DNA from: Dipteris shenzhenensis
Lineage: Eukaryota > Polypodiophyta > Polypodiopsida > Gleicheniales
NCBI GenBank assembly: GCA_047967505.1
Contig: CM106541.1
Strand: one strand, 5' to 3'
DNA: 64,000 bases
The position numbers and the translations under genes were made by a program. Below are positions 12,300 to 24,515 of the stretch, one piece after another. Under the pieces are notes generated by a model. The model was given only the letters and a program-made list of their open reading frames with translations, was not told the DNA's origin and did not search any database. How positions within the stretch are numbered: the first letter of the stretch is position 1; the number at the start of each line of letters is the position of its first letter.

Positions 12300-12562
12300 C
12301 TTTGCATTGGGAGATGTTTATGCATCTCTCTCTTTGTAAGGATTTGTCTCTCTTGTGAGGATTATCTCTCTTTTGTAAGGACTTCTCTCTCTTCTAAGTA
12401 TTTCTCTCTCTTGTGAGGACTTCTCTCTCTTGTAAGGATTTTTCTCTCTTGTAGGAACTTGTCTCTCTTGTAAGGATTTCTTTCTCTTGTAAAAATTTCT
12501 CTCTTATAAGAATTTATCTCTTGTAAAGATTTGTCTCTCTTGTAAGGATTTTCTCTCTCTTT
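12300..12562. repeat. Minisatellite of about 16-18 bp units (TCTCTCTTGTAAGGATT)
   Basis: Roughly fourteen imperfect copies of a CTCTCTTGTAAGGATT-like word follow one another. The minus strand reads as a repetitive lysine/arginine/glutamate-rich open frame (12362-12565) that merely translates the repeat. Confidence 0.9.
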
Positions 12563-12569
12563 CACAAAA

Positions 12570-14590
12570 GTGTAGATTCTAGTAGTGCTCTCTCTATCAT
12601 GATTTCACAAGTATGACTAGGTCTTTTCTAGAGAGAATTTTGTCTACCCTTACCCTATTAGATCCATCAAACCTCCTTTCAAATCTCAATATATTACAAT
12701 CAAAGCTTTGCCGCTACTCCATACACAAATATTGGATGCTCTCTATTGTGGTTTGACCCTTGTTGCCCAAAGTGTCAACAACTCCCTTGGACCAATTTGA
12801 TTACCCATACTTAGTTTATGCTTGATTATGAAGTCAGAGTTGTCTTGCTGGTTTCTTTACCCATAGTAGTTTGGAGGAGAGTACCTCATTGTGAAAATGT
12901 ATAAGAAAGGTATGTCCAAGAGTAGCTCATTGCACAACCCTCAGGATGTATCCCAAGTTTAATGTAGTACCTCATCAACACAAGTGGGATGCAACAATGC
13001 ACGATCCAAAAAAGGAAGACGTACCTCATAACTGGCCCAAAATTTGCATAGATACTCCAAGGTGGAGTGTACAATCGATAATACTCTCATAAAAGCCTTA
13101 TAGAGGAAAACATTAGAAGCCCTCAAGGACAGTGTCACATATAGTGAAGCATTGTCAATAATTCTAGAATTGCCCATAACAATCAATTAGCATCTATCCA
13201 TCCTTAGCTTCAATCCAAATAAAGTTTTAAATTCTCAAACTCCTTCCAATGTTCCATATCGCTTGAAGTGTGATATGTGTGTCTATTTGAAAAAATAATT
13301 GATAATGGCTTTTTAGATTCCAAACAAAAAGTCTATAGAGCTAAGGCACTACAACGGATCAATTGATAATAAGATTGTGAACTAAGACACCAATGATACC
13401 ATTTTGAATGTGGCTACAATTCATCCCTAATGGCTTGAGTGAGTGGCTTTTAGCATATGTTCATTGGAATCCCTACAATGTCCCATCCTTCCTTTGATTT
13501 CTTGTTGGGTTATTTCTTCCAAATTTCTCCAATGGGATTACTAGACAGCGGAATTCTTTTATTTGTTTTGCATTAGTATCCAACTCCCATGTGGGCGTTT
13601 AGTTTAGATGATTTAGATCTTGAAATGGGTAGATGGAGTCATTTTCTACTCTAGTCTTGAAAATTCAATGGATGTCTAACTAATGTGTGGTCTTATAGGA
13701 GAGGATGAAGTTACAAGGATATGTAAGAGGTGGAAGCAAGTATAGAATCATAGAAGAGGGGAGGTGGGATGATGGGGGGAAGTGGAAGAAGGTTAGGGAA
13801 AATGGTGTGAGCTTCTTAATAGTATTTGTAAGGTAGGGCTATCAATTGTTAGTAGGAAGTTTGGCATTAAAGGATGATACATTTGAGAGGCTTGAATTAG
13901 TTGGAAGTTGTGGGAGGGCATGGTAAGGAATACTAATTAGCCTAGATTTCAAAAAGGTAAAGAGTATCATACTTCACTGTAGTAGCTTTCACAATATCTC
14001 AATTTTTGTGTACATATCATGTTTTTAAATTCCATTAAAAATGGAGCAATTTTGTCTCTCTCAGCTCAAAATAATCATTCAAGATTATCTTACAAATGCA
14101 ATTCATCTTCTAGGTCATATGTTTAGAATGTGCATATATTTTTTGTGGGGTACTAGAGAGACAAGTGCATAGCAAAACACATAAGAAATAGGTAATCTAA
14201 ATCAAAAGGCATTCATATTTTTTAAGTTTTTAATCATGACTTTATGACTTCCTCTTCACATTTATTTCTATTTCCACCATGATGAGAGCCTGGAGTATCT
14301 CAATCTGATATCGAGTCTCGCTTTGGTATGTTGTCCCATCATCACTTGTACTTTTCTTCTTCTTAATCTTGGGCTTGTCTCTACCACTCTTCTCTAGAGC
14401 TATTGCTTGGTCCACTAGGTATATGTTATAGTCAAATTGATTATTTCTATTGACCATATGTCTACTTGGGTACAACCTATTAAGAGCCAAGCAAATCATG
14501 ATTTATCATCTAGGGGCTTGATAAGATAATTAATGAGATCTCACATCCTTAGAACAAAGTCTTTAATTGACTTACCTTTGTTGTGTTTGG
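12570..14590. other. No recognisable gene
   Basis: Open frames on the minus strand at 12886-13186 and 14242-14499 show no motif I can name. No repeat of note was seen. Confidence 0.45.
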
Positions 14591-14596
14591 TCTCAC

Positions 14597-14729
14597 TCAA
14601 AAGTTCAAGTCCACCCTCAAGAACGCATTGAAGGAGATGGGTTTTCGAGAGAATTCCCGATTGAATGAAAAATGGTATAATAAGTGCTCCAAGAATGGGC
14701 ATACTCAGGATGAATGTAAGAAAAAGTAA
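14597..14729 (+). pseudogene. Retrotransposon gag zinc-knuckle fragment
   Basis: A plus-strand frame without stops reads LKNALKEMGFREN, then WYNKCSKNGHTQDECKKK, then a stop. This is a CCHC zinc knuckle in which the first cysteine has become tyrosine (a TGT to TAT type change) while C-x4-H-x4-C is intact. It is the C-terminal nucleic-acid-binding end of an LTR-retrotransposon gag. Nothing else of the element is clear nearby. The open frame on the opposite strand (14541-14777) is its shadow. Confidence 0.7.
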
Positions 14730-14749
14730 CGCAATGTATATACCTTTGG

Positions 14750-14965
14750 CTTTCAGTGTCATTGTACCTTTCATCATAGCAAAATTGTTTAGCTTTTGAC
14801 ACGTGGTGATTTATTTAGCTTTTGATGCCATCGTATCTCATAGTCTAATCTTCAACATATGGTTGTTTGTTTGACTTTAGGTGTTGTACTTTCAATTGTT
14901 CATTGTAATTATCTAGGTCTTGAAACTTAGTTGTTTATTCAGCTTTCAGTGGCATTGTAGCTTGG
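14750..14965. repeat. Degenerate repeats around TTTAGCTTTTGATG
   Basis: Four loosely similar stretches near 14750, 14808, 14862 and 14930 share a TTGTTTATTTAGCTTT-like word followed by CATTGTA or a variant, spaced about 55-70 bp. Confidence 0.5.
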
Positions 14966-15714
14966 AATATATGAAATGGTTGCATATGTTAATTTACTTT
15001 AAAATGCTTGTTTTAGTATGATTATCCGTATGAGTTGTGATTTTTATTTTTCAATCACAAAGTATTGGCTACAAAAACTAGATTGGGTACATGTTATATG
15101 CATCATGGCAATTAGATGGGACCACTTCTAAGGTCAGGAATATCTCCATCAATTTGGTTCTTGATTCTTATGTAGGTGGTGATTCCCTACATAACTCAAA
15201 ATCTTGCTTTGAAGTTCTTTATGTTAGGTGTCCATTTAGCTGTGTGATAGAGTCGGATTCGAACATGCCCAATAAGTGCTGAAAATCTATAATTTTTTAT
15301 GCATTTACCCATGGGTAGACACACCCTTATCCAATCACCACATATCATGAAAAACAAAATGGCTCGACTCAGCATAGCGTAATCCCTTGTAAATATTAGC
15401 CTACTCATAAATCTAATTGTATCTTGGCTTAAGTTTTCAAAGAGGTTAGATAATTCCACGTATAGGCACCTTATGGTAAACATCAATTCTTTAGTTCAAA
15501 ACTGAACTTTTCAAACCACATACACATCTCTAGCTTTAGTTGCAATGTTTTGTTGCTATCTGTACATAGAATACATCCATTTGGAATAGAGTAGATCGAC
15601 GCAATGACCCTCTTTAAGCATTCTTTGTTTTATGTAAAACCCTCTTTGGGTAGTTTCCCCACCAAGACTTTGGTATTCAAACGTATCTAAAGAAATTTCT
15701 TAGTTATTAAAAGG

Positions 15715-16247
15715 AAGCTAAAAACTAGGTTGAGTTTGATTTACGGTTCACTCTATGCATTCACATAGTTAAAATCTCCCTCTTATGCATTGCATTGAAA
15801 TAAAGCTGACAACTAAGTGCTAGAGAGATATACTTTTCCATAACCATTCACATGAGGTTCAAATGTGCCACATGGTGGTAGTGAAGATAGATCTATCCCT
15901 TCTCTTAAGCCCCAACTAGTGCTTGGCCAAGGGATTGGTTCTTGGTGGCCCCTATGCCCACAAGGCGATGGGACTAGATGGGACCACTTCTAAGGTCATG
16001 TTCTTGTACTCTTTCGAAGAGAGAGGTAATGGCCTTTTTTATTTCTACATAAGAAGCATGCATGTTTGATTTAAAGTTTGCTCTATGCATTCACATAGGC
16101 ACAACCCTCCCTCCTATCCATTATGTTGAAATAAAGATGAAAATTAAGTTGAGTTTGATTTAAAGTCCACTCTATGCATTCACATAGTCACAACCCCCCT
16201 CATGTGCATTGCATTGAAATAAAGCAGACAACTAAGTGCTAAGTTCA
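15715..16247. repeat. Three dispersed copies of a ~100-bp unit
   Basis: Copies at about 15725-15830, 16065-16145 and 16150-16245 share TGATTTA, CTCTATGCATTCACATAG, a C-rich word and TTGAAATAAAG followed by ACAACTAAGTGCTA. The last two are adjacent; the first is about 330 bp away. An 18-bp word around GGGACCACTTCTAAGGTCA also recurs at 15117 and 15976. Confidence 0.75.
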
Positions 16248-16491
16248 TTGTTTTCCATACAGATTTTATATCATATACTATTTGTTGTATTCTATAAGTT
16301 TTATTAACACATTGTATCATGCACTACATTAACACACGGATTTTGTATATGTAGAAATTATATTTGATTTCAGACTTCTACACAGTTTTTTCTTTGAGAA
16401 GGAGGGTTCTGTTGCCTCTAAGCATAAGTGTTCATTAACATTAAAACAATGCAAGCAAGTCAACCAAGCACTTTGAGAGCAAATAAATAGC

Positions 16492-18008
16492 TTGCACAAG
16501 AGACATATGGAGACCATAATAGAGAGCACTAATAGGTTGATTAATTTCAAGACCAAGGTTATACAAGACACGAAGGGGATGCTAGAACAATGTGCTCAGA
16601 CCCATGAGCTTGCTAGCATTGTGAGTTGGGATTCTGATGCATTGCTTTGGGTTGAATCCCAAATTGGTGATGTACATGCACGCTTCAAGCAAACATGTGC
16701 TACAAGACCAAGATTTGCCAATGATGTCAATGCATCGCATATGGAAAAATGGGATGCATTTTGGGCTATACATAAAAGTAAGGTCCTACAATCTAATAAT
16801 AAGAACCTTAGAATTGAGAGCTGGGAGAAGAAGTTAGCCTTAAAGTTTGGCATGACAGAGGAGTGAGCTGAGCAAGGTGACAAAGTGGGTGTTGTGGTCT
16901 TGAAAGGAAAGGTGCCTGGAGGCGAAATATAAAAGCTACGACAATGAGCTAGTCATATAAGAAATATTACTTTTGTGACATACATGACAAATTAAAAGAT
17001 TTTCCTAGGTGAAAGGATTGGATCAAGAACGTACAGAACTATCTATTGAGTCCATCTCATAGAATCTCCTGGTTTCTTACAACACATGGGGTATACTGGA
17101 AAGTAGTATAGGGGTATTGTTGGTGCTCATAGATGAGAAGCATGAAGAGAAGGGTCCCTACACATAGTACATCCTATCCTGGTTCGAGTTATTACTCCTC
17201 CCCGAGAGGAGCCTCTCTGGACCATCACACCATAATTGGTGGTAGTTTATCTCAAAATTTTCTCCAATTGCCATTTAATGAAGGGTCCTTTAGGCATTAT
17301 GTTGATACACACTTGAAGGGAGGAGCTTAGAAGAAAGCACAAGTGCAAGCTAGAGGATGCAATCATAGGCTTTGGTGATGTGATGCAAAGAATCAACTTC
17401 TTTTGTGCCAACGTGCACCATTTAATCCATGCTATTCTAGGTGGAGTAGCATGCTTGCATACGGCCCAATGGTTCCATACACACTTGCATCTTGGAAACA
17501 TCTTGCTTGATTTTACTCCAAACGGTGCATGTCGAGGTGGAATCATTGATTGGGGAATGGCACAAGACAGTTCTTAGGATCATAGAAAGGCCTTCAAAAA
17601 GATGAAGCAGTTGCGGGATGAGAGTGATAAAGATTGGGCTTAACGGATTCACCATCGCACACAAGACCATGCTTGAAAACAGTGGCTTGCACCAAAGTTA
17701 CAAGTTTTTGCAAATAAGAGAGACACAACCCACAATCGGATGTGTTTTCCCTTGGTTGGGTTATCACCAAAATGTTGAGGTTTTTCTTTAATGCTGGTAA
17801 TTATTTCACTCTCGGTGTTCGCATGCCTGACAACGCACTTTTGCATGCCATTTTTGCACACGTTGGTCATAAGATGATGGCATAAAATCCATCAGAGAGG
17901 CTTGCACCTAATGAGGCAATGTGGCAACTCAAGATGCTTGGTTGCAATGGAGAGTTGGCTATGTGGCCTGTTGAAGAGATGGACCTTGCTCTAAGCCTTG
18001 CGAAGTAG
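16492..18008 (+). pseudogene. Protein-kinase-like gene, complete but dead
   Basis: Seen: an open N-terminal segment of about 124 residues (16492-16866) with no family I recognise. The same frame continues through several stops into a kinase domain. It has a glycine-rich loop remnant IGSRTYRTIY (about 17017; family form G-x-G-xx-G), HIVHPILVRVITPP, then GSFRHYVDTHLKGG after a frameshift, and the catalytic-loop region HLHLGNILLD (about 17485) where HRDLKPGN is usual. IIDWGMA (about 17545) stands for DFG, and after a second frameshift a C-lobe reads NPSERLAPNEAMWQLK, ending at a TAG (18006-18008). Many stops are TGA or TAG where CGA or CAG would fit, suggesting C-to-T decay. The missing catalytic aspartate in the loop (H in its place) may be decay or original. 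Length of about 500 residues fits one whole kinase gene. It has no visible introns, so retro-copy origin is possible. Aminoglycoside/choline-kinase-like relatives are an alternative because of the GNIL and IDWG forms. Confidence 0.7.
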
Positions 18009-18102
18009 TTAATTGTAAGAGAATGCAAATCTTTTTAGCCATCTTTTAGTGCAATGATGTAATAATATCACATTTTGAGTCCCATTTGTAACACTCATTT
18101 AA

Positions 18103-20838
18103 AGTCTAGCCTTCTTTGCCCTATCATATTCATCCACTTTCATAACCTCTTCAATGACCACCAATAGCATAGCTACGGTATGTTCCCTTGGGCACATCTC
18201 GATTGCCAATCAGCCTACATTCAGTTAGGTACAAACTATGATATGACCTTTTGCTATGAATTTTGTTCTCCCAACCTTTGGCCACCTGCAACACAATACG
18301 TATAGCATGATCGCATCTGTCACACAGATCCAAAATATCCTTCATCACAGCACAAGTAGATGGTTTCTCTAAACCCAATTGATTAAATAGGGGCTTATAA
18401 AATGTATATAGAATATCATACAATCTACCAATAGCACCAAGAATGGAGAAGAACCATCATGACATGATTTGACATAGATGAGTTAAGTAGAATCTCGCCT
18501 CCTAGAGGGGCTGACATCCACCATCCCTCTTCATGGAAGTAGAGATGATCTATCCTACTCGCTTGAAACTCAAACCCTTTCCTTCTATTACTCGATGAGT
18601 ATCCCCGCAACCCCTCCTCATCTTACTCAATAGCATCAAAAAGACCCTTATCAAGATAGAGCTCCTCCCATGCCTCAACTTCCTCTCTCGACAGACACCT
18701 CTGAGAATGGGAACAACCAGAGGATAACTCAATCATATTCCAATCACCGCCTAGGACCCATCTACACCCTCGATTTTCAAATTCAATTCTCTCCAATAGT
18801 CCCCCTTGACTCTAAGCTTCATTAGGGGCGTAAACACAAACAATATTCCATGGACTAAAACCTAGAAATCACAATAGACACCACCAAGTATCTACCCAAA
18901 GGATCTGCAAATAATTATGTTCCCCCCCCAGATCCTTCTTAGACAAGATGGAAACCCCCCCTACCCCTTACTAGAGAGTTCACAAAACAATCACAACCAA
19001 GTCAATCGAAGACTAGTCAAAGCCCCTCATGTGGGCCACACTTTATTTCCTAGAGGAAAACCAAATCTGACTTCCAACTCTGCATAGTAGCAATGCAACT
19101 TTTATGTTTTACCATGTCGTAGCACCCACAAACATTCCACAAGACCAATGACATCAATCTAACACCACTCGCCTTGCTCATATTGTGCCAAATCTTTGTA
19201 TGCATTCGGCAAAAGTTTAATCAATTTTCCTTGCTACTACCAACATTCCATGCCATGGTTTTGAGACTTTTTGAAATATCTTTAATTGGTTTGTCCTTTG
19301 CACCTATCTTGCGATTTGTCTGTTTCTCCTCCAGCAATCTCTTCTTACTGTTAGTTTCAGGGAGTTCTTCGACATCAAAACACACTAGCATAGAATCATG
19401 AGCCGCCAAAACTTCATTTTCACCTTGTTCCACAGCCTTTGCTTCTTGCAAAACCTCCAAGTGAGATGGTGGATGAGCAGCATCCAACCACCTTCCAAGC
19501 ATCATCACCCCTCTGATCAAGCTGATCTTACCTAACTATCCATGATAGCACCTCCCACACTAGGCCAATCTGGTGATCCGGATGATGGAATCCCTTCATC
19601 ACTAGGTTGACCTCCAAAAGCCACTAGATGGCCTTGCATGGCACCACCAAGAGCGGAGGATGTCCTTTGATATGAGCCACGTCCATCGGCTGATGCAATT
19701 TCATGATGACCAACACCCTTCCATTCTTGACTTGTCCATGAGAGATTCAGAGAACATCGAATAGATCTTGGAGTTTGCAACTCACCTTGATTAGTGTCCT
19801 TGTCATTGGACATCTCCCTATCTTGATTTCAATATTGAACCACTAGCTTATTACCAGGCTTGTCACCAGCATTTGAAGATCTATATGCATGACCATCTGC
19901 CCCATCGTCTGTCACTTTGCATGCTAAACGTGTACTATCTTCATGTGTTGGACAATTCCTTCATAGTGACCAGTCTTTCTACATAGGTAGCAAGCATCTA
20001 GGAACAAGCCCCATCTCATAGTATCTAGAATTTCTTAGGGCCAAAAACCTTTCGAGCAGATGGGGGAGTAACCAAAATTTGACCCAAGGCAGTTGCAACA
20101 GCATCCACACTGAAGCCGACCATTCAAGCATAGAAGGGAAATCCAGGACATAAACTCATCAATTGAAAAGGAAGGACTCCATAGAATAGCAAGCACCACA
20201 ACACCCAAGGACATAAAAGACTACCCTAAAATATCATTTTGAATCTACTAAGACACAACACGACCCATGAAAAATAGATGCATACCTCCATTAGCAAATT
20301 TTTCGACCTCAGGGTTGATGGCATGAAACTAAAGTCTACAAATAGTCTTATGCTTGATGCCAACCTCCCGCAACTCTCGCTTTGAAGGATCACATTCTCT
20401 ACCAGCAACATCCACACATACCTAGCCCCAAGCTTCCTCATGCAAGAGCCTGGAGAACCCGCTCTTGTTGAGATTCCTTATCGTGAGGGTTTTAGCATAG
20501 GATGCATGTGCCTCCTTCGAGGCGCTTTAACTGGGTCACCCTCCTTATTAGCCACCCTTACAACATTTACAAGCTTCAAATCCTATAAATGCACTCCTGC
20601 CTCAGCTCTAACATGTCCTTCAACTAGAGGTACACGCTTCGGACCAGGTGATGTAGGCAGTTTCTCACACACTAACTTACTGACCTTGACAATCCCACCA
20701 AAAAATTGAAACTTTCTTAAGAACCTCATTGTAGGACACTCCTCTTCTTTACTCAACCATGAGCAAGATGGACCAAAAGCCATGCCATGCACCACGTCCC
20801 AAGCTCTCTCAGTTCTTAAAAAATCTTCAAACCCACAA
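18103..20838 (-). pseudogene. 5' half of a LINE (ORF1 and endonuclease), minus strand
   Basis: Read on the minus strand, ORF1 remnants begin near 20838. A zinc knuckle CYLCRKTGHY (about 19960-19990) has lost its last cysteine by a one-base deletion relative to the other copy. The endonuclease follows at 19080-18480, with the GGDWNMIE catalytic block near 18750. The reverse transcriptase half is absent: homology stops at 18103, inside the element. LINE insertions are normally truncated at the 5' end, so a missing 3' half points to DNA duplication rather than retrotransposition. Confidence 0.85.
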
Positions 20839-21169
20839 AGCTCATGTTATCAAACAGAGAACTCAGCTCATGCGAGCAATCGCTTATTCATATTTTTTTT
20901 GGGCTTGAGTTTCCCAAAAGGACTTGATCACAAATAATAAAAGCACTACCCTTGATAGTTTCATGGAAGATTAAGTTGATGGAACTTATCTTAAGTCTCA
21001 TCTCGAAAAATTTCCTTTTAAATCTCCTTTTAAAAATGCTAAAATTATAAAATTGAGATTATATTTGAAATTAGAGATTATGTGAAAATAAAACTATAGG
21101 ACATCTTATTCAATCAAGAAATGAACGCAACTAGATGAGTTCTCATCACATGCTCCATAGTAGAAAAAT

Positions 21170-21442
21170 GATTGGATTTAGGAACCAACTTATCAAGGAT
21201 GATAAGTCATATTGAGTGACCACAAACACAAAGATGAGATCGAAAAAATGCAAACATAGTGTACAAGCAATGCAGGCCAAATTTAGGAACCAACTTATTA
21301 AGGATGATAACAAACACAAATATGAGATAGACAAAATGCAAACATAGTGTACAAGCAATGCAGGTCAAGTCATATTGAGTGACCACAAACACAAAGATGA
21401 GATAGACAAAATGCAAACATAGTGTACAAGCAATGCAGGTCA
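21170..21442. repeat. Tandem repeats upstream of the decayed tRNA-Ile
   Basis: GACCACAAACACAAAGATGAG, then GCAAACATAGTGTACAAGCAA, recurs in full or part near 21215, 21305 and 21380, mixed with AGGAACCAACTTAT words. The equivalent place in copy 2 (36700-36900) has its own different expansion. Confidence 0.85.
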
Positions 21443-21500
21443 TGTGTCAGTAGTCTAAAAATATGAGACGAATTTTGAATTGTATAAAAAATCATTAAAA

Positions 21501-21574
21501 TGGCCTATGCAAGTTTCGAACCTGCGACCTTTGCATTATTAGCATGACGTTCTAACCAACTAAGCTAATAGGCC
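21501..21574 (-). tRNA. tRNA-Ile(AAU), decayed copy (probable pseudogene)
   Basis: A 74-base cloverleaf on the minus strand: seven-pair acceptor stem GGCCTAT/ATAGGCC, D loop AGTTGGTTA, loop CTAATAA with anticodon AAT, and T loop TTCGAAA. Compared with the copy at 36957-37030 it has nine changes, every one to A or T where the other has G or C. They break two pairs of the anticodon stem (TCATG against TGCAA) and weaken the T stem. A TTTT tract follows at the 3' end. Probably not functional. Confidence 0.85.
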
Positions 21575-21779
21575 CTCATGTACACTATTTTGTTTTTTTG
21601 AATCTTTTATCTATAAAAAATTTTAGATTGCGTGAGGGTGATACAACTTCCTGCTTTGAGGTGATCTTCTGCTTGTAGAGCGGTCACAAGCTCTTGGTAC
21701 ACCATCATTGTGCATTGTAGTGGGACTTCATTGGTGTTGTCTTTCATTGCCTCATTGGTGTGCACTATCAATTGGAGTT

Positions 21780-22440
21780 GGAGATGACTATCTTTTAGGA
21801 TTGCATCTCATCCATTTTTTCTTTATATTTATGGTAGATGGATGTATATGCCTCCTTAAGCTTTTTCATTTGCAAGGTGACCTACGCTTATTGAGGAATG
21901 ACGTTAGTGGTATTGGACCATTGGTCTAAGACTTGCACTTGAGAAGTGCTAACCTCTTTAGCGATAGCAAGTTGGTCCTTTCAGATTCAGTAGTTCCTTG
22001 TAAGCTCTTCGAGGCTAAATGTGCATATTACCAAAGACTGTTGCATGTCTTTAAGCTTTTCTTGGAAATCTTGGAGCTCTTCTTCTTTGTGGATTAGACT
22101 GAGTTTATGCTAGTTCCTCCATCTATTGAGCATGTGTGGAGGTTAAGTAGTCATAGGAGGTATGTAGGATTGCTGTAGCTTGTATTGTAGTTGTCAGCTG
22201 TATATTTGGCTTTGGTGGAGGTTGGAGGTCACATCCCTTACTGCCTTCTCTTGAGCTTGGAGATCTTGGTTCATGCGCACTTCTTCAACTTCTTTCTCAT
22301 CCATTTGTGTGTGAAGTGCCTTGACCTCTATGGCGATTCTATGGAGTTGGTCTTCGATTGTTGCTACAATCTATCTTTGCAATTCTTGTGCATGTTCCTC
22401 CTTGGCCAAGCTATTGTGAATAGTTCTGATATTTGAAGCA
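21780..22440 (-). pseudogene. Decayed coiled-coil ORF (gag-like?)
   Basis: Minus-strand reading gives long runs rich in E, Q, K and L, such as AKEEHAQELQR, ALHTQMDEKEVEEVRMNQ, ELQDFQEKLKDMQQSL and LQMKKLKEAYTSIYHKYKEK, interrupted by stops. The pattern fits a coiled coil of more than 200 residues. I do not recognise the family. Position among repeats suggests a retrotransposon gag-like or filament-like protein. The plus-strand open frames here are shadows. Confidence 0.5.
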
Positions 22441-22783
22441 TTTGGCTAGCTTGATGATGGAGAATAAAAAATGGTGATGAGGATTGGTGATATTGCTAAT
22501 ACAATTAGTGCCCATGTAGCCATCTTGATGATTCTATAGTACTTGTAGGGGGTTGTTCCAATGGTACGTTAATCACTTGGGTATAGTAGTCATATTGTTG
22601 ATCTGGCACTAGCTTCCCTTATGGCTCATGGACTGGCATGGCATTGATGGGAGTTTTTGGTGCCGATGTAGCCTCAGGCTCTGGTGCTAATGTAGCCTCA
22701 GTCTCTGGCTACTGTTGTTGAAGATATATTGGATGTAGTTGTGCATCGAGCTGTACCATCTTGTGGGGTAATTCCTCCTACTC

Positions 22784-24515
22784 GATGGGCATGATACTTT
22801 GCGCATGCCAATAAAACCTATGTTGAGGTGCGTGCAAAGTATTGTGCCCATTGGATATGCTTTGGATGGTCAAAGTCGGCACAAACCCAATTTTTCGTCA
22901 AGTATTATGCACAACCAAACCAAAAAATAGTATTTGGGGTATGTTATTTAAATGCCCACATATTGGATGGGCATGATACCTTGCACACATATCAATTTAA
23001 CATTTTTTGAGTCATGTGCCAAGTATCATCATCGGATATGATTTGGATGGCCAAACTCGCCACAAATTGCATTTTTCACTAAGTATCATGCATAACTGCC
23101 AAAAACACGCTTTGGGTATTCAAACGTGCACACACCTTATGGGCATGCTACTTTGCACATGTGTCAATCCAACCTATGTTTATCTATGTGCAAAGTATTG
23201 TGCCCATCAGATATGCTCTAGATGATCGAAGTTGCCACAAACCCCATTTTTCACCAAGTGTTATGCACAACTGCCACCATAAAATGTATTTGAGGTGTGT
23301 CATTCAAATTCAATCATACCTTATGGGCATGATACTTTGCACACACATCAATAAAATCTATACTGAGTCACATGCAAAGTATCGTGCCCATCATATTTGC
23401 TTTGGATTGTCAAACGTGCCACAAACTCCATTTTTTACCAATTGTTATGCACAACAATCAAAAAATAGTATCTGAGGTGTATTATTTAAATGCTCTCATA
23501 CCCGATGGGCATGATGCTTTACACACATGTTAATCTAACCTAATTAGAGATGCATGAAAAATATTGTGTCCATCAGATATGCTTTGGATGGTCAAACGCA
23601 CCACAAACCCCATTTTTCATCAAGTGTTATGCACAATTACCAAAGAATAGTATCTGAGGTGTGTATTCAAATGCACTCATACTCGATGGGCATGATACTT
23701 TTCACACACTTCAATCCAACCTATGTTGAGGTGTGTGCAAAGTATCATGCCCATCGGATATGCTTTGAGTGGTCAAAGCCAGCACAAACCCAGTTTTTCA
23801 TCAAGTATTATGCACAACTGCCAGAACATATGTACAACCTCCAAAAAAATAGTATATAATGCCCATCGTATATGCTTCGAATGGTCAAATCCGGCACAAA
23901 CCCAGTTTTTCATCAAGTACTATTCACAACCGCCAAAAAATAGTATTTGGGGTGTGTTATTCAAGTGCGCACATACCGAACAGGCATGATACCTTGCAAT
24001 CGTGTCAATTTCACCTCTTTTGAGCCTTGTGCCAAGTATCGTGCCCATCGGACATGATTTGGATGGTCAAACTCACCACGAACCCTATTTTTCACTAAGT
24101 GTCATGCATAACCACAAAAATACGCTCTGAGGTGTGTTATTCGAGCACGCACATACTTGATGGACATGATATTGGGTGTAGGAATCAATCCTGTAAAAAT
24201 TATCATGCCCACAATCAGATATGCTTTGGATGGTTAATGATGCCACAAACCCTGGTTTTCACCAAGTAATATGCACAACCACCAAAAGAAACTATCTGAG
24301 GTGTGTCATAAGAATGCGCTCATACTTGATGGGCATGATACTTTACACATGTGAATCTAACCTATGTTGAGGAACGTGAAAATTATCATGCCCATCGGAT
24401 AAGCTTTAGATGGTCAAACTCGCCACAAACACCGTTCTTCACCAAGTGTTACAAGAATCTCAGGTGTGTCATTCGAATGTGCTCATACTTGATGGGCACA
24501 ATACTTTGCACACAT
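22784..24515. repeat. Satellite of ~180-bp units, each with a long palindrome
   Basis: Unit starts (GATGGGCATGATAC or a close variant) lie near 22784, 22976, 23139, 23322, 23504, 23685, 23979, 24159, 24328 and 24491, a mostly 163-192-bp period with one irregular 294-bp step containing a truncated unit. In most units GGGCATGATACTTTGCACAC is followed 20-30 bases later by its reverse complement, giving a hairpin with arms of about 20 bp. The rest of the unit holds TATGCTTTGGATGGTCAAAC, GCCACAAACCCCATTTTTCA and TATTATGCACAAC. Short open frames here only translate the repeat. Confidence 0.95.

Larger units (their letters stand above)
18103..21655. repeat. Segmental duplication, copy 1
   Basis: This 3.55-kb stretch matches 33486-37110 collinearly. 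Shared landmarks run from AGTCTAGCCTTCTTTGCCC at the left edge, through LINE endonuclease and ORF1, a local repeat cluster and a tRNA-Ile, to ATACAACTTCCTGCT at the right edge. Copy 1 has more deletions and more A/T at CpG positions. Left of 18103 and right of 21655 the two loci differ completely. Confidence 0.9.

Noticed and set aside
17133-17330. 65-codon frame as a separate gene
   Set aside because: Its C-terminal part is the frame-shifted middle of the kinase-like pseudogene; the rest is out of frame.
22784-24515. Regularly spaced repeats that might suggest a CRISPR array
   Set aside because: Whole ~180-bp units repeat, spacers are not unique, and the context is a plant nucleus.
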